64,000 nucleotides of DNA from Synergistota bacterium. GTDB taxonomy: Bacteria; Synergistota; Synergistia; Synergistales; Synergistaceae. Under the pieces are notes generated by a model that was given only the letters and a program-made list of their open reading frames with translations, was not told the origin of the DNA and made no database searches. Where the stretch lies: NCBI GenBank assembly GCA_023450745.1, contig JAEXGR010000070.1, forward strand, positions 1 to 64,000, read 5' to 3'. A program made the position numbers and the translations under genes. This document shows positions 48,970 through 57,376 of this stretch, one piece after another (the first letter of the stretch is position 1; each line of letters starts with the position of its first letter).

Positions 48970-49719
48970 TTAAAAGGCCTGACGCGCCGGCTCCGAACAG
49001 AGGTCCTCTTCATCCCACACCCAGTAGAAGCCGAGGCGGCCTTTTTCGCAGCTCACGCGGGCACGGAGGCCGTCGTCGAGGCGGTTGCTGATCGCGTAGG
49101 GGAACCCGTAACGGAGCGCGACCTCTTTGAGCGGCCAGCGCACGCCGGAGATGCAGACGCCGGCGCAGTCGTCCGAAAAAGAGAGCAGGGAGACCGCCTT
49201 CGGCGCCGTATCGAAGGTAAAGGCGGCCTCCTGGGGGCCGTCTATAATGACGAGCCCCTCCCTGTCGTCCGCGAGACAAAATGGAACGTGCGGAGAAGAA
49301 AAGTTCAAAAAAGAGAGGAGGAGGCTCCATAAATGGTCAAACCTGCCGCCCCAGGCGCCCGTGAGAAATATTTTTTTTACGCAATCTTTATTTTGCGCGC
49401 GGAATATTTCAAGCGCGAGCTGAAAATCGGTGAGGTCTTTGTCGCTCTGATACCTTTCCACGGGAACGCCGTTATCCTCCGCCCAGCGCCAGCTTTCGCG
49501 CGCGGCGCTGTCGCAGTCGCCGATGAGCCGCCGCGGGACGATGCCCGCGGCGCGGCATGCTTCTATTCCCCTGTCGACGGCCCACACCTCGCCGCCAAAG
49601 GCCAGCGCCGCAAGCCAGCCCGCGGCGGGCGCGCGGCCGCCTAACACCATCAGCGCGACGCCGGTGTCCGGCTCGTTTTTCTGTTCTATCGTCAAACGCG
49701 GCAGTCTTATCGTCTCCAA
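48970..49719 (-). CDS. thiN: Thiamine pyrophosphokinase
   Basis: Converts imported thiamine to thiamine diphosphate. The 249-residue protein has AVDRGIEACRAAGIVPRRLIGDCDS (shown here only in part: DRG, GDCDS), the KDLTDFQLAL active-site block and GAWGGRFDH, all in family order. The start is a TTG with GGGGG upstream, and the first 20 residues are not conserved. It follows thiT by 19 bases, so the riboswitch-controlled unit imports thiamine and pyrophosphorylates it. Confidence 0.92.
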   Translation of the reverse strand: METIRLPRLTIEQKNEPDTGVALMVLGGRAPAAGWLAALAFGGEVWAVDRGIEACRAAGIVPRRLIGDCDSAARESWRWAEDNGVPVERYQSDKDLTDFQLALEIFRAQNKDCVKKIFLTGAWGGRFDHLWSLLLSFLNFSSPHVPFCLADDREGLVIIDGPQEAAFTFDTAPKAVSLLSFSDDCAGVCISGVRWPLKEVALRYGFPYAISNRLDDGLRARVSCEKGRLGFYWVWDEEDLCSEPARQAF

Positions 49720-49738
49720 TCCCGCGGCCCCCTTTTGT

Positions 49739-50239
49739 CTATCCGAGTTTTTTCAGCCTTGGCATTATCAGGCAGACAAACGCCGTCAGGATGGCGGCCT
49801 CGGGGATGGCGCTGCTGCCGTTATAGAGGACCGAATAGAGCCAGACGTTCGTCCCCGCCGGCGCGTACGAGGAAAAGAAGACGACGCCGGAGAGCACCGC
49901 CGCCGCAAAATTGGCGAAGCAGGCGCAGATCACGCCGAGCCACTTTCTGGCGGGGAAGAAACCGGCCAGCCCTACGAGCCCGCTCGCCACAGGATAGTCC
50001 AGCAGCGCCTGAAGCGGGTGTACCACGTAGCCGCCGAGCATAAGGCGCAGCAGCCCCGTGACCGCGCCGACCAGTATTCCGTAACGCCAGCCGTTCCGAA
50101 AGGAAAATATCAGCAGCGGCAGCAGCGTCAGGCTCACGGAGCCGCCCTGCGGCATCGTAAAGATTTTGAAGTACGACAGCACCACCGCCAGCGCGATGGA
50201 CAGAGCCCCTTCGACAAGGATTTTCAACGGTATTTTCAT
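49739..50239 (-). CDS. thiT: Thiamine ECF transporter S component ThiT
   Basis: The substrate-binding membrane subunit of an energy-coupling factor transporter for thiamine. The 166-residue protein has about six membrane segments and the family signatures FTMPQGGSVSLTLLPL and HPLQALLDYPVAS. The start at 50239 has GGAGGAAG upstream. A longer open frame to 50335 would translate through the TPP riboswitch and is rejected. The shared ECF energising subunits are not encoded here. Confidence 0.93.
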   Translation of the reverse strand: MKIPLKILVEGALSIALAVVLSYFKIFTMPQGGSVSLTLLPLLIFSFRNGWRYGILVGAVTGLLRLMLGGYVVHPLQALLDYPVASGLVGLAGFFPARKWLGVICACFANFAAAVLSGVVFFSSYAPAGTNVWLYSVLYNGSSAIPEAAILTAFVCLIMPRLKKLG

Positions 50240-50296
50240 CTTGCTTCCTCCAGACGTAATTTCACCGGAGATGAAAGAAATTAAGATAAGATTTCT

Positions 50297-50383
50297 CCAT
50301 CTTCCCTGCGGCGGCATTACCCGCGTCAGGTTCAAAGGGTCATGACTTCCGTCGATTTCTCAGCCTTTCGACTCCCCCGATGT
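50297..50383 (-). promoter_or_regulatory. TPP riboswitch controlling thiT-thiN
   Basis: The minus strand carries the conserved TPP aptamer: GGGGAG near the start, GGCTGAGA (about 50364-50357), CCCTTTGAACCTGA and GCGGGTAATGCCG, ending GCAGGGAAG. No clear intrinsic terminator lies between aptamer and ATG, so control may be at translation: the aptamer ends only about 60 bases before the GGAGGAAG site. Confidence 0.93.
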
Positions 50384-50390
50384 AATGACT

Positions 50391-50449
50391 GTTTTAGCAA
50401 CTCGCCCGCTCTTTGTCAAGTTGACAGCGCCCGCCGTTGGTATGATAAT
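50391..50449. promoter_or_regulatory. Divergent thi promoters sharing a -35 palindrome
   Basis: TGTCAA-G-TTGACA (50414-50426) is a 6-1-6 palindrome that provides both -35 boxes. Rightward, TTGACA is 17 bases from GATAAT (50444-50449). Leftward, TTGACA is 17 bases from TAAAAC (50396-50391). Two polymerases could hardly occupy it together, so initiation in the two directions should compete. Confidence 0.7.
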
Positions 50450-50457
50450 AGGCGGCA

Positions 50458-50545
50458 CTCCGGGGGAGCTCTAGAAGCTGAGAGGAAGTTTTAACTTCGA
50501 CCCCAGACCTGATCCGGTTAATGCCGGCGTAGGAAGCGAGGCCCA
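50458..50545 (+). promoter_or_regulatory. TPP riboswitch controlling thiD-thiM-thiE-thiW
   Basis: The plus strand shows the aptamer elements GGGGGAGCTC, GCTGAGAGG, ACCCCAGACCTGATCC-like pairing (GACCTGATCCGG) and TTAATGCCGGCGTAGGAAGC in the standard order. It is followed directly by an intrinsic terminator, so ligand binding should end transcription. Confidence 0.94.
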
Positions 50546-50559
50546 GAATACGACAGCAG

Positions 50560-50590
50560 CCCCGCTCTTATCAGAGCGGGGTTTTTATTT
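50560..50590 (+). terminator. Riboswitch-linked terminator before thiD
   Basis: CCCCGCTCT (50560-50568) pairs perfectly with AGAGCGGGG (50573-50581), followed by TTTTTATTTT. It ends just before the thiD ribosome site. Confidence 0.92.
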
Positions 50591-50607
50591 TGAAGGGGAG
50601 AATGGCT

Positions 50608-51438
50608 ATGAAACATGGGATGTATCGCGGAATCGCGATGACCGTCGCGGGGAGCGACTCCGGCGGCGGCGCGGGAATACAGGCGGACCTGAAAACTTTC
50701 GCGGCCCTCAAGGTCTTCGGCACGACGGCGATAACCGCGCTTACGGTGCAGAATTCGCTGGGCGTGACGGGAATCCACAACGCGCCGCCGGAGGTCATCA
50801 AAGCGCAGATTCTTTCCGTGGGAAAAGATTTCCCCATAGACGCGGTAAAGACGGGGATGCTCGGCAACCGCGAGACGATTTGCGCGGTCGCCGATGGGCT
50901 TTCGGAATTGAAGGTAAAAAAGATCGTCGTAGACCCCGTGATGGTGGCCCAGAGCGGCGACTCGCTGCTTGCCGCCGACGCCGTAGAGGCGGTGAAGAGC
51001 GTCATCATACCGCTGGCGCTGATCGTCACCCCCAATCTGCCCGAGGCCGAGAAGCTGACGGGAATGACGATCAGAGGCGTCGAGGAGATGAAGGCCGCCG
51101 CGTGGGAGATCGCGAAGCTCGGCTGCGGCGCGGTGCTTGTCAAGGGCGGGCACTTAGCCGGAGAGCCGGAGACGATAACCGACGTGCTGCTGGCGGACGG
51201 CAAGATGTCGCTGCTGAGCGACAGACGAATCGATACCACGGCGAACCACGGCACCGGCTGCACGCTGAGTTCGGCGATCGCCGCGGAGCTCGCCGCCGGC
51301 TGCGGGCTGGAAGAGGCGGTGACGCGCGCGCGAAAATACCTGCGCGCGGGGCTCCTCTACGGAGTGACGGCGGGGCACGGCGCGGGCTGCCTTGGCCACG
51401 CCGTGACGATGCCCTGGACCGAGATCGTTCATGGCTAG
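50608..51438 (+). CDS. thiD: Hydroxymethylpyrimidine (phospho)kinase
   Basis: Phosphorylates HMP and HMP-phosphate to give the pyrimidine half of thiamine. The 276-residue ribokinase-fold protein has GSDSGGGAGIQADLKTF near residue 14, the DPVMVAQSGD block and the anion hole NHGTGCTLSSA near 210. The start at 50608 is chosen over TTG 50590 and ATG 50602 because AGGGGAG is 7 bases upstream. It overlaps thiM by 8 bases. Confidence 0.95.
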   Translation: MKHGMYRGIAMTVAGSDSGGGAGIQADLKTFAALKVFGTTAITALTVQNSLGVTGIHNAPPEVIKAQILSVGKDFPIDAVKTGMLGNRETICAVADGLSELKVKKIVVDPVMVAQSGDSLLAADAVEAVKSVIIPLALIVTPNLPEAEKLTGMTIRGVEEMKAAAWEIAKLGCGAVLVKGGHLAGEPETITDVLLADGKMSLLSDRRIDTTANHGTGCTLSSAIAAELAAGCGLEEAVTRARKYLRAGLLYGVTAGHGAGCLGHAVTMPWTEIVHG

Positions 51439-52168
51439 GCCGCTCGTCTATCAGATAACCAACGCCGTCTCCGCCCAATTGCAGGCCGACTGTGTGGCGC
51501 TGCTCGGCGGCGTCTCGATCATGTCGCGCCAGCGCGCGGAGGCGAAAGAGATCGCCGCCGCCGCGGACGCCCTGCTGATAAACATCGGCACGCCGCCCGA
51601 CGACGCGGAAGAGCTTTACCGCGCGGCGGCCAGCGCCGCCTCCGAGCGGGGCGCGCCGCTGGTGCTGGACCTCGTCGGCTATGGTTTTTCAAAGTACCGC
51701 ACCGCCATCGCCGACGCGCTGCTCGCGGAATTCCGCTTTTCCGTCGTCAAAGGCAACGAGGCGGAGATCGGCGCCCTCTGCGGCGCGGGAACGGCGCCGC
51801 GCGGCGTCTCAAGCGACGGCTGTGTCGCGGAGGCGGCGCGGCTGACCGCCCGCTGCGCCAAGCGGTATCAGTGCGTCGTCTACAGCACGGGAGAGATGGA
51901 CAACCTCTCCGACGGACATGAGAGCTTCGTCATCGACGGCGGATCGCCGCTGCTGCGCGGCACGAGCGGGATCGGCTGCGCGCTCGGCAGCGCGACGGCG
52001 CTCTACTGCGCGCGAAAGAGGCCGCTTGCGGCCGCGCGCCGCGCGCTGACGCTCTTTCGCCGCGCGGCGGCGGAGGCGGCAAACGACGCGGAGGGGCCCT
52101 ATTCTTTCCGGATGAGATTTATGGACGGGCTCTTTCGATACGGCTCTCTGGAAAACGAGGTGGAATAG
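51431..52168 (+). CDS. thiM: Hydroxyethylthiazole kinase
   Basis: Phosphorylates the thiazole alcohol for thiamine salvage. The 245-residue protein is slightly short for the family (about 260-270) but keeps ITNAVSAQLQADCVALLGG at the N-terminus, VKGNEAEI in the middle and the catalytic SGIGCALGSA near 182, where the Cys acts. It overlaps thiD and abuts thiE, so the operon carries salvage only; no thiC, thiG or thiH is present. Confidence 0.93.
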   Translation: MARPLVYQITNAVSAQLQADCVALLGGVSIMSRQRAEAKEIAAAADALLINIGTPPDDAEELYRAAASAASERGAPLVLDLVGYGFSKYRTAIADALLAEFRFSVVKGNEAEIGALCGAGTAPRGVSSDGCVAEAARLTARCAKRYQCVVYSTGEMDNLSDGHESFVIDGGSPLLRGTSGIGCALGSATALYCARKRPLAAARRALTLFRRAAAEAANDAEGPYSFRMRFMDGLFRYGSLENEVE

Positions 52169-52858
52169 TTGACGGCAAACAGGGAAAAGCTTGCGGAACG
52201 GCTGCGCCTGTACCTGATCTGCGGCGAGGGCGACAGCCCCGAAGAGACGCTGAGGAAGACGGCGGCGGCTCTCGCGGGCGGCGCGACCGCCGTGCAGCTG
52301 CGCGTCAAAAGCTGGACGGGGCGCGAATGCTACGACACGGCGCTGGCGCTGAAAAAGATCTGCCGCGTCTACGGCGCGCCGCTTTTAGTGAACGACCGGC
52401 TCGACATCGCGCTCGCGGCGGGCGCCGACGGCGTACACCTCGGGCAGAAAGATCTGCCCATAGACGCGGCGCGGCGTCTTTCGGGACCGGACTTCATCAT
52501 CGGCGGCACGGCGCGCACGCCGGCGCTCGCGCGCGAGGCGCAGCGGCTCGGCGCGGATTATGTCGGCTGCGGCGCGGCTTTCGAGACCGCGACGAAGGGC
52601 GACGCCGTCGTGATCGGCCCGGAGGGCATCAAAGAAACGCTCTCGGCGATCGATATCCCCTCTGTCGCCATCGGCGGCATCGAGCTTGCCAACGTCGCGG
52701 GGCTTGCCGGCTGCGGGTGCAGCGGAGTATCGCTCTCCGGCGCGGTGATGCGCGCTCGTGACCCGCAGGAAGCGGCGGCGGCGCTGATTAAGGAGATCGA
52801 CCGCTCGTTTGGCCGCCGCCAGGCGGCCCCCAAGAAATTTATTGAATCATGGAGGTAA
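52169..52858 (+). CDS. thiE: Thiamine phosphate synthase
   Basis: Couples HMP-diphosphate and thiazole phosphate to thiamine phosphate. The 229-residue TIM-barrel protein has VQLRVK near residue 41, LLVNDRLDIALAAGADGVHLGQKDLP and GGTARTP, with the phosphate-binding GGIELAN and SGVSLSGAVM late. It starts with TTG immediately after the thiM stop. Its 3' end overlaps the ribosome site of thiW. Confidence 0.95.
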   Translation: MTANREKLAERLRLYLICGEGDSPEETLRKTAAALAGGATAVQLRVKSWTGRECYDTALALKKICRVYGAPLLVNDRLDIALAAGADGVHLGQKDLPIDAARRLSGPDFIIGGTARTPALAREAQRLGADYVGCGAAFETATKGDAVVIGPEGIKETLSAIDIPSVAIGGIELANVAGLAGCGCSGVSLSGAVMRARDPQEAAAALIKEIDRSFGRRQAAPKKFIESWR

Positions 52859-52863
52859 TAGAA

Positions 52864-53388
52864 ATGCAGAACGAAGCAAGAAAAAAACTCTTTAAAAGGG
52901 CGGTGCTCGCCGGCGCTTTCGCCGCGGCGGGCGTGGTGCTCTCCGTCGTCTCGATACCGATGGGGCCGACCAAGTGCTTCCCCTTCCAGCATACGATCAA
53001 CGTACTTGCGGGAATCATCCTGGGCCCCTGGTGGGCGGTCGGCGCGGCCTTCACGACGAGCGTCATCCGCAACCTCATGGGCACGGGCAGCCTCTTCGCC
53101 TTCCCGGGCAGCATGTTCGGCGCGCTCTTCGTCGGCCTCGCGGCGCGGGCGCTGCCCGCCAGGTACAAGCTCTGCGCCGCCTGCGCAGAGCCGGTCGGCA
53201 CGGGGATCGTAGGCGCTTGGGTAGGCGCGAAGATATTGGGCCCCGTCCTCGGCAAGGGGATCGGTTTTCTCTTCTTCTCCGGCTCCTTCCTCATGAGCTC
53301 CGTCCCCGGCGCGGTGATCGGCGCGCTGCTCGTCTACTGCCTGCAAAAGCGGCTGGCGCTGACGCGCACCTTCGGCGCGATGATCTAA
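52864..53388 (+). CDS. thiW: ThiW, putative thiazole-precursor ECF transporter S component
   Basis: A 174-residue membrane protein of the ThiW family, an S component predicted to import hydroxyethylthiazole. About five membrane segments are visible with the family block VVSIPMGPTKCFPFQHTINVL-like region (MGPTKCFPFQH) and RNLMGTGSLFAFPGSM. The ATG at 52864 has GGAGGT 7 bases upstream, overlapping the thiE stop. Its pairing with thiM fits thiazole salvage. A strong terminator follows. Confidence 0.92.
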   Translation: MQNEARKKLFKRAVLAGAFAAAGVVLSVVSIPMGPTKCFPFQHTINVLAGIILGPWWAVGAAFTTSVIRNLMGTGSLFAFPGSMFGALFVGLAARALPARYKLCAACAEPVGTGIVGAWVGAKILGPVLGKGIGFLFFSGSFLMSSVPGAVIGALLVYCLQKRLALTRTFGAMI

Positions 53389-53413
53389 AAAGGCCGGGAC
53401 TTCCGAACGGCGG

Positions 53414-53455
53414 CGGCGCGGCCGGAGGTTTAAAAGCCTCCGGTCGCGCCGTTTT
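53414..53455 (+). terminator. Terminator of the thi operon
   Basis: CGGCGCGGCCGGAGG (53414-53428) pairs with CCTCCGGTCGCGCCG (53437-53451) with one mismatch, followed by TTTTCGTCTT. It separates thiW from the convergent pepT. Confidence 0.88.
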
Positions 53456-53522
53456 CGTCTTGCCGTCCGGCGCGCCCCGCGCCGCCGCAAAGTATTCCGG
53501 CGTTTTTTTGCGCGCGGCGGCC

Positions 53523-54749
53523 TTATTTTTTGACGGCGGCGTAGGCGGCGGCGATCCGCACCAGCATATCGGCGACCTTTTCCATATCCTCGACGCAGGC
53601 GAACTCCATCCGCCCGTGGTGGTTGTGGCTCGCCGTGCCGAGGTTCGGGCAGGGCAGCCCCATGAAGGAGAGGTTCGCGCCGTCGGTGCCGCCGCGTATC
53701 GGGTCGATGAACGGCTTGCCGCCCGCCGCCCTGACGGCCTCTTTCGCGATCTCGATCATGAGGGGATACCTTTCAATCACCTCGGCCATGTTGCGGTATG
53801 TCTGTGTTATTTCAAGCTTCGCGCGGCCCGCGCCGTATTTTTCATTGACGCGCCGCGCCGCCGCCCTCATCGTCTCCTCGCGCTCCCGCAGCTTCCGCGC
53901 GTCGTGGTCGCGGAGGATATACTTCTGAAAGGCGCTCTCCACCGTACCGCCGCTCTCGTCGAGGAGGAAAAACCCCTCGCGCCCCGCGGTATGTTCGGGG
54001 CGCTCCGCGGCCGGCAGCAGCGAAAAAAACTCCATCGCCAGCAGCTGCGCGTTTATCATGACGTTTTTCGCGGTCCCCGGGTGGACGCTGCGCCCCGTAA
54101 AGGTGACGCGCGCCGCCGAGGCGTTGAAGTTTTCGTAAGATATCTCGCCGAAGCGCCCCCCGTCTACGGTATAGGCGAAGTCCGCGCCGAATCTTTTCAA
54201 GTCAAAGCGCTCCGTGCCGCGCCCAATCTCCTCGTCGGGAGTGAAGGCCACGGCGATCCGGCCGTGCTTGACGCTGTCGTCGGCGAGCAGCCGCTCCGCC
54301 ATCGTCAAAACTTCCGCGATGCCGGCCTTGTCGTCGGCCCCAAGCAGCGTCGTGCCGTCGGTGACGACGAGACGCCGGCCAACGTAATTTTTCAAGACGG
54401 GAAAATCATCCGCCCGCATGACGATGTTCTCCTCTTCGTTGAGGAGAATGTCGCCGCCCTCGTAGTTTACCAGGCGCGGCCTGATATTCTCGCTGGGCGA
54501 GGCTGGCGAGACGTCCATATGGGCGACGAAGCCCAGCGTCGGAATCTCGCCCGGCGTATTGGCCGGGATGGCGGCGTAGAGATAGCCGTGTTCGTCAAGA
54601 CAGACGTCGGAGAGCCCCATCTCCTCCAGCTCTTTTTTTAGCAGGCGGGCCATCTCCCAAATACCGGGCGCGCTCGGGCAGCTGTCGCTTTTTTCGTCGG
54701 AGGCGCTCGCCACGCGCGCATAGTTGAGCAGCCGTTCGTAAGCTTTCAT
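53523..54749 (-). CDS. pepT: Peptidase T (tripeptide aminopeptidase)
   Basis: A cytoplasmic M20B zinc peptidase that releases the N-terminal residue of tripeptides. The 408-residue protein has the metal-site blocks FVAHMDVSPA near residue 78, DGTTLLGADDKAG, AFTPDEEIGRG and IRGGTDGANLSFMGLPCPNLG, and the late HNHHGRMEF. The ATG at 54749 overlaps the coaE stop as ATGA. A longer frame to 54806 lies within coaE and is rejected. It fits the peptide-degrading life style suggested by other genes. Confidence 0.95.
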   Translation of the reverse strand: MKAYERLLNYARVASASDEKSDSCPSAPGIWEMARLLKKELEEMGLSDVCLDEHGYLYAAIPANTPGEIPTLGFVAHMDVSPASPSENIRPRLVNYEGGDILLNEEENIVMRADDFPVLKNYVGRRLVVTDGTTLLGADDKAGIAEVLTMAERLLADDSVKHGRIAVAFTPDEEIGRGTERFDLKRFGADFAYTVDGGRFGEISYENFNASAARVTFTGRSVHPGTAKNVMINAQLLAMEFFSLLPAAERPEHTAGREGFFLLDESGGTVESAFQKYILRDHDARKLREREETMRAAARRVNEKYGAGRAKLEITQTYRNMAEVIERYPLMIEIAKEAVRAAGGKPFIDPIRGGTDGANLSFMGLPCPNLGTASHNHHGRMEFACVEDMEKVADMLVRIAAAYAAVKK

Positions 54750-55336
54750 TTCGTTCCCTCTTCCTCCGCGAGCAGAGGCCACAGCCCGCGCGCCTTCCGC
54801 CGCCACTCTTCCTCCGTGCCGTCATTTACCAGCACGTAGTCGGCGCGCGCCATCTTCTCCGCGCTCGGCAGCAGCCGCCCCTCGCGGCGTGAAATCTCCG
54901 CGGCGTTCCAGCTGCGTTTTTTATTGCGTTCGACGCGCTTTTCAAAGGGCGCGGCGGCATAGACGACCCGGTCGAGCCATTCGTTGTGGCCACCCTCGTA
55001 AAGCAGCGGTATCTCCACGATCACCAGGCCGCCAGACGCCGCCGCCAGCGCCTTTATCTCCGCGATCGTCCTCTGGTGCAGCAGGCCGGCGGCGAAGCGG
55101 TATTCGTCCTCGTCGGTGAAGATTTTCGCGGCGATCTTCGCCCATAGCTCCTTGTGAGGGGCGTTGAAGAATCCCGCGCCCCAGCGTTTTTCGGCCTCTT
55201 TGCGTATCTCGGGGTCGTCCCAGAGGGCGCGCGCCACGCTGTCGGCGTCGACGATTCGCGCGCCCAACGCCGCCCACTCCCGGCAGAGCGTGCTCTTACC
55301 AGCGCCAACGTCGCCCGTGAGCCCTATTATCGGCAT
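54746..55336 (-). CDS. coaE: Dephospho-CoA kinase
   Basis: Performs the last step of coenzyme A synthesis. The 196-residue protein has P-loop GDVGAGKST near residue 8, DADSVARALW and the IPLLYEGG block. Its start lies 41 bases inside the end of the upstream helicase gene in another frame, and its stop overlaps pepT. coaBC, another CoA gene, is at 5 kb in this window. Confidence 0.95.
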   Translation of the reverse strand: MPIIGLTGDVGAGKSTLCREWAALGARIVDADSVARALWDDPEIRKEAEKRWGAGFFNAPHKELWAKIAAKIFTDEDEYRFAAGLLHQRTIAEIKALAAASGGLVIVEIPLLYEGGHNEWLDRVVYAAAPFEKRVERNKKRSWNAAEISRREGRLLPSAEKMARADYVLVNDGTEEEWRRKARGLWPLLAEEEGTK

Positions 55337-57266
55337 GGTAGCCGCCTCCCTGCGCGTCGTCCTGAAATTCTTTAACCTCCGCCGGTATCTCGCCGAGAAA
55401 GCGCGACATCGGGTTGCGCTGAATGCCGCCGAAGAGCAGGCGGCTCGCCGCGCAGCTTATGTACAGCCGCTCCCGCGCGCGCGTCATGCCCACATAGCAG
55501 AGCCGGCGCTCTTCGGCGATATCGCCCTCGCCGGTGACGGAACGGGCGCTCGGGAAGATGCCCTCCTCCAGCCCGATGAGGAAGACCACGGGAAACTCAA
55601 GCCCCTTCGCCGCGTGCAGCGTCAGCATGTTGACGGCGTCCTCCTGTCCCTCCGGCGAGTCCTGGTCAGTGATCAGCGGTATCTCCGTCAGCGCCTGCGT
55701 GATGTCGCTCTCCGGCGAAACGATAGAGAGGATTTCCATCACGTTTTCCACGCGCTCCTCCCAGTCGTCCGGATACTCTTCGCGCAGGTATTTTTCATAT
55801 CCGTTTGAATCGATGATCGTGCGCACGGCCTCGCCGATGTTCTCCTCGTTCGCGAGGATGGCGAGCATGTCGGCGGCGAGCGCCTTCGCGCCGCTGCCCT
55901 GCTTGCCCTTGAGGCCGCCGCCGTTTGTAAGGACGGCTTGCCACAGCTCTTCGGCGTGGGAGGCATCCAGGGCGGCCATTGCCTCGCCAAGCAGCTCGAC
56001 ACTCTTTTTGCCAAGGCCGCGCGTCGGGATATTGGCCACGCGCGCCAGCGAGATGGCGTCGCGCGGGTTGACGGCAAGCCGCAGCATCGAAAGGGCGTCT
56101 TTCACTTCGGCGCGCTCGTAGAAGGCGACGCCGCGAATGACGCGATAGGGTATCGACCGCTCCAGCAGCGCCTGTTCCATACCGCGGCTGAGGACGTTCA
56201 TGCGGTAGAGGACCGCCATCTCACCGTAGGCGTAGCCGTCGTCGTGAAGCGACTCGATCTTTTTCGCGATCCACTCCGCCTCGTCGGAATCTTTAAACGT
56301 CCGCCGCACGCTGATGAGCCGTCCGCGCTCGGCGGCGGTCCAGAGGTCTTTCGGGTGGCGGTCGTCGTTGTTCTTGATGACGCCGTTCGCCCCGTCGAGA
56401 ATGTTTCCCGTCGAGCGGTAGTTCTGGTCAAGGACCGTCGTCTTCGAGCCTTTGAAATCGCGCTCGAAGTTGAGAATCATCGCCATCTCCGCGCCGCGCC
56501 AGCCATAGATGGACTGGTCGGGGTCGCCGACGACCATAATCTTCCGCCCGTCGTCGACCAGGCAGCGCAGCAGCAGGTACTGCGGCAGGTTGACATCCTG
56601 GTATTCGTCGACCAGCACCCAGTCGAGGCGCGAACGTTCGTGTTCGAGCACCTCTTTATTCGTGGCCATGATGTGCAGCGGCAGCACCATCAGGTCGTCA
56701 AAGTCGAGCGCTCCCTGCATTTTGAGATGTTTCTGGTAGGTATCGTAAAGAGTGCGCCACCGGTCGGAGATCTTCGGCTCGCGCGATATGGGGTTTGCCT
56801 TCGTCTTCGCCTGCGAGATCATATCGAGCGCCGCGGACATCTCCAGTTTTTTCGGATCGACGCCAAGCTCCGCCATCACCCGTTTGACGACCGACTTCGT
56901 ATCGCCGCGGTCGAAAATCACAAAGGGATAGGGATGCCCGAGCTTTTGAAGCGCCTCAGAGTAGCGGTGCAGAAAGCGCAGACCGTAGGCGTGGAAGGTA
57001 GATATCTCAAGGCCCTGTAAATTTCCGTCAAGTATCGCCTCGGCGCGGCTCTTCATCTCGCGCGCCGCCTTGTTGGTAAAGGTAAGCGCGAGTATGCGCC
57101 AGGGGCGGACCTGCCGTTCCTGTATGAGATAGGCGATCTTCGTCGTCAGCACCTTCGTCTTGCCGCTGCCCGCGCCCGCAAGCACGACCTGCGGCCCGTC
57201 GCAGTAGGTGACGGCCTCGCGCTGGCGCGGATTGAGCGATTCTATCATTTCACAAACCATAGCCAC
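55296..57266 (-). CDS. UvrD/PcrA/Rep-type superfamily 1 helicase
   Basis: A 656-residue ATP-dependent 3'-5' DNA helicase. All motifs are visible: Q-motif SLNPRQREAV, Walker A GAGSGKT near residue 30, DFDDL, DEYQDVN, GDPDQSIYGWRGA, NYRSTGNI, TLHAAKGLEFPVVF and YVGMTRARERL. Length is near Rep/PcrA (650-730). It acts in DNA repair or in clearing replication obstacles. The last 28 residues, after the family end, overlap coaE. UvrD, PcrA and Rep cannot be told apart with confidence. Confidence 0.94.
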   Translation of the reverse strand: MAMVCEMIESLNPRQREAVTYCDGPQVVLAGAGSGKTKVLTTKIAYLIQERQVRPWRILALTFTNKAAREMKSRAEAILDGNLQGLEISTFHAYGLRFLHRYSEALQKLGHPYPFVIFDRGDTKSVVKRVMAELGVDPKKLEMSAALDMISQAKTKANPISREPKISDRWRTLYDTYQKHLKMQGALDFDDLMVLPLHIMATNKEVLEHERSRLDWVLVDEYQDVNLPQYLLLRCLVDDGRKIMVVGDPDQSIYGWRGAEMAMILNFERDFKGSKTTVLDQNYRSTGNILDGANGVIKNNDDRHPKDLWTAAERGRLISVRRTFKDSDEAEWIAKKIESLHDDGYAYGEMAVLYRMNVLSRGMEQALLERSIPYRVIRGVAFYERAEVKDALSMLRLAVNPRDAISLARVANIPTRGLGKKSVELLGEAMAALDASHAEELWQAVLTNGGGLKGKQGSGAKALAADMLAILANEENIGEAVRTIIDSNGYEKYLREEYPDDWEERVENVMEILSIVSPESDITQALTEIPLITDQDSPEGQEDAVNMLTLHAAKGLEFPVVFLIGLEEGIFPSARSVTGEGDIAEERRLCYVGMTRARERLYISCAASRLLFGGIQRNPMSRFLGEIPAEVKEFQDDAQGGGYHADNRAHGRRWRW

Positions 57267-57324
57267 ACGTCCTTAATAAAATATAAACTAAATTAACGCC
57301 TAAAAAGGCGGAGGTCAAGGGCCA

Positions 57325-57351
57325 ACAAAAAATCCCCTCGCGAGAGGGGAT
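57325..57351 (-). terminator. Terminator of hpf
   Basis: TCCCCTC (57333-57339) and GAGGGGA (57344-57350) form a stem with a GCGA loop, and the minus strand continues with TTTTTT. It lies 26 bases past the hpf stop. Confidence 0.85.
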
Positions 57352-57376
57352 CAGGACTGTAACAGGTGTTGAGACT

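Noticed and set aside
50240..50335. Longer ThiT start that would add 32 residues
   Set aside because: The extra codons translate through the TPP aptamer, and the ATG at 50239 has a strong GGAGGAAG site and the family N-terminus.
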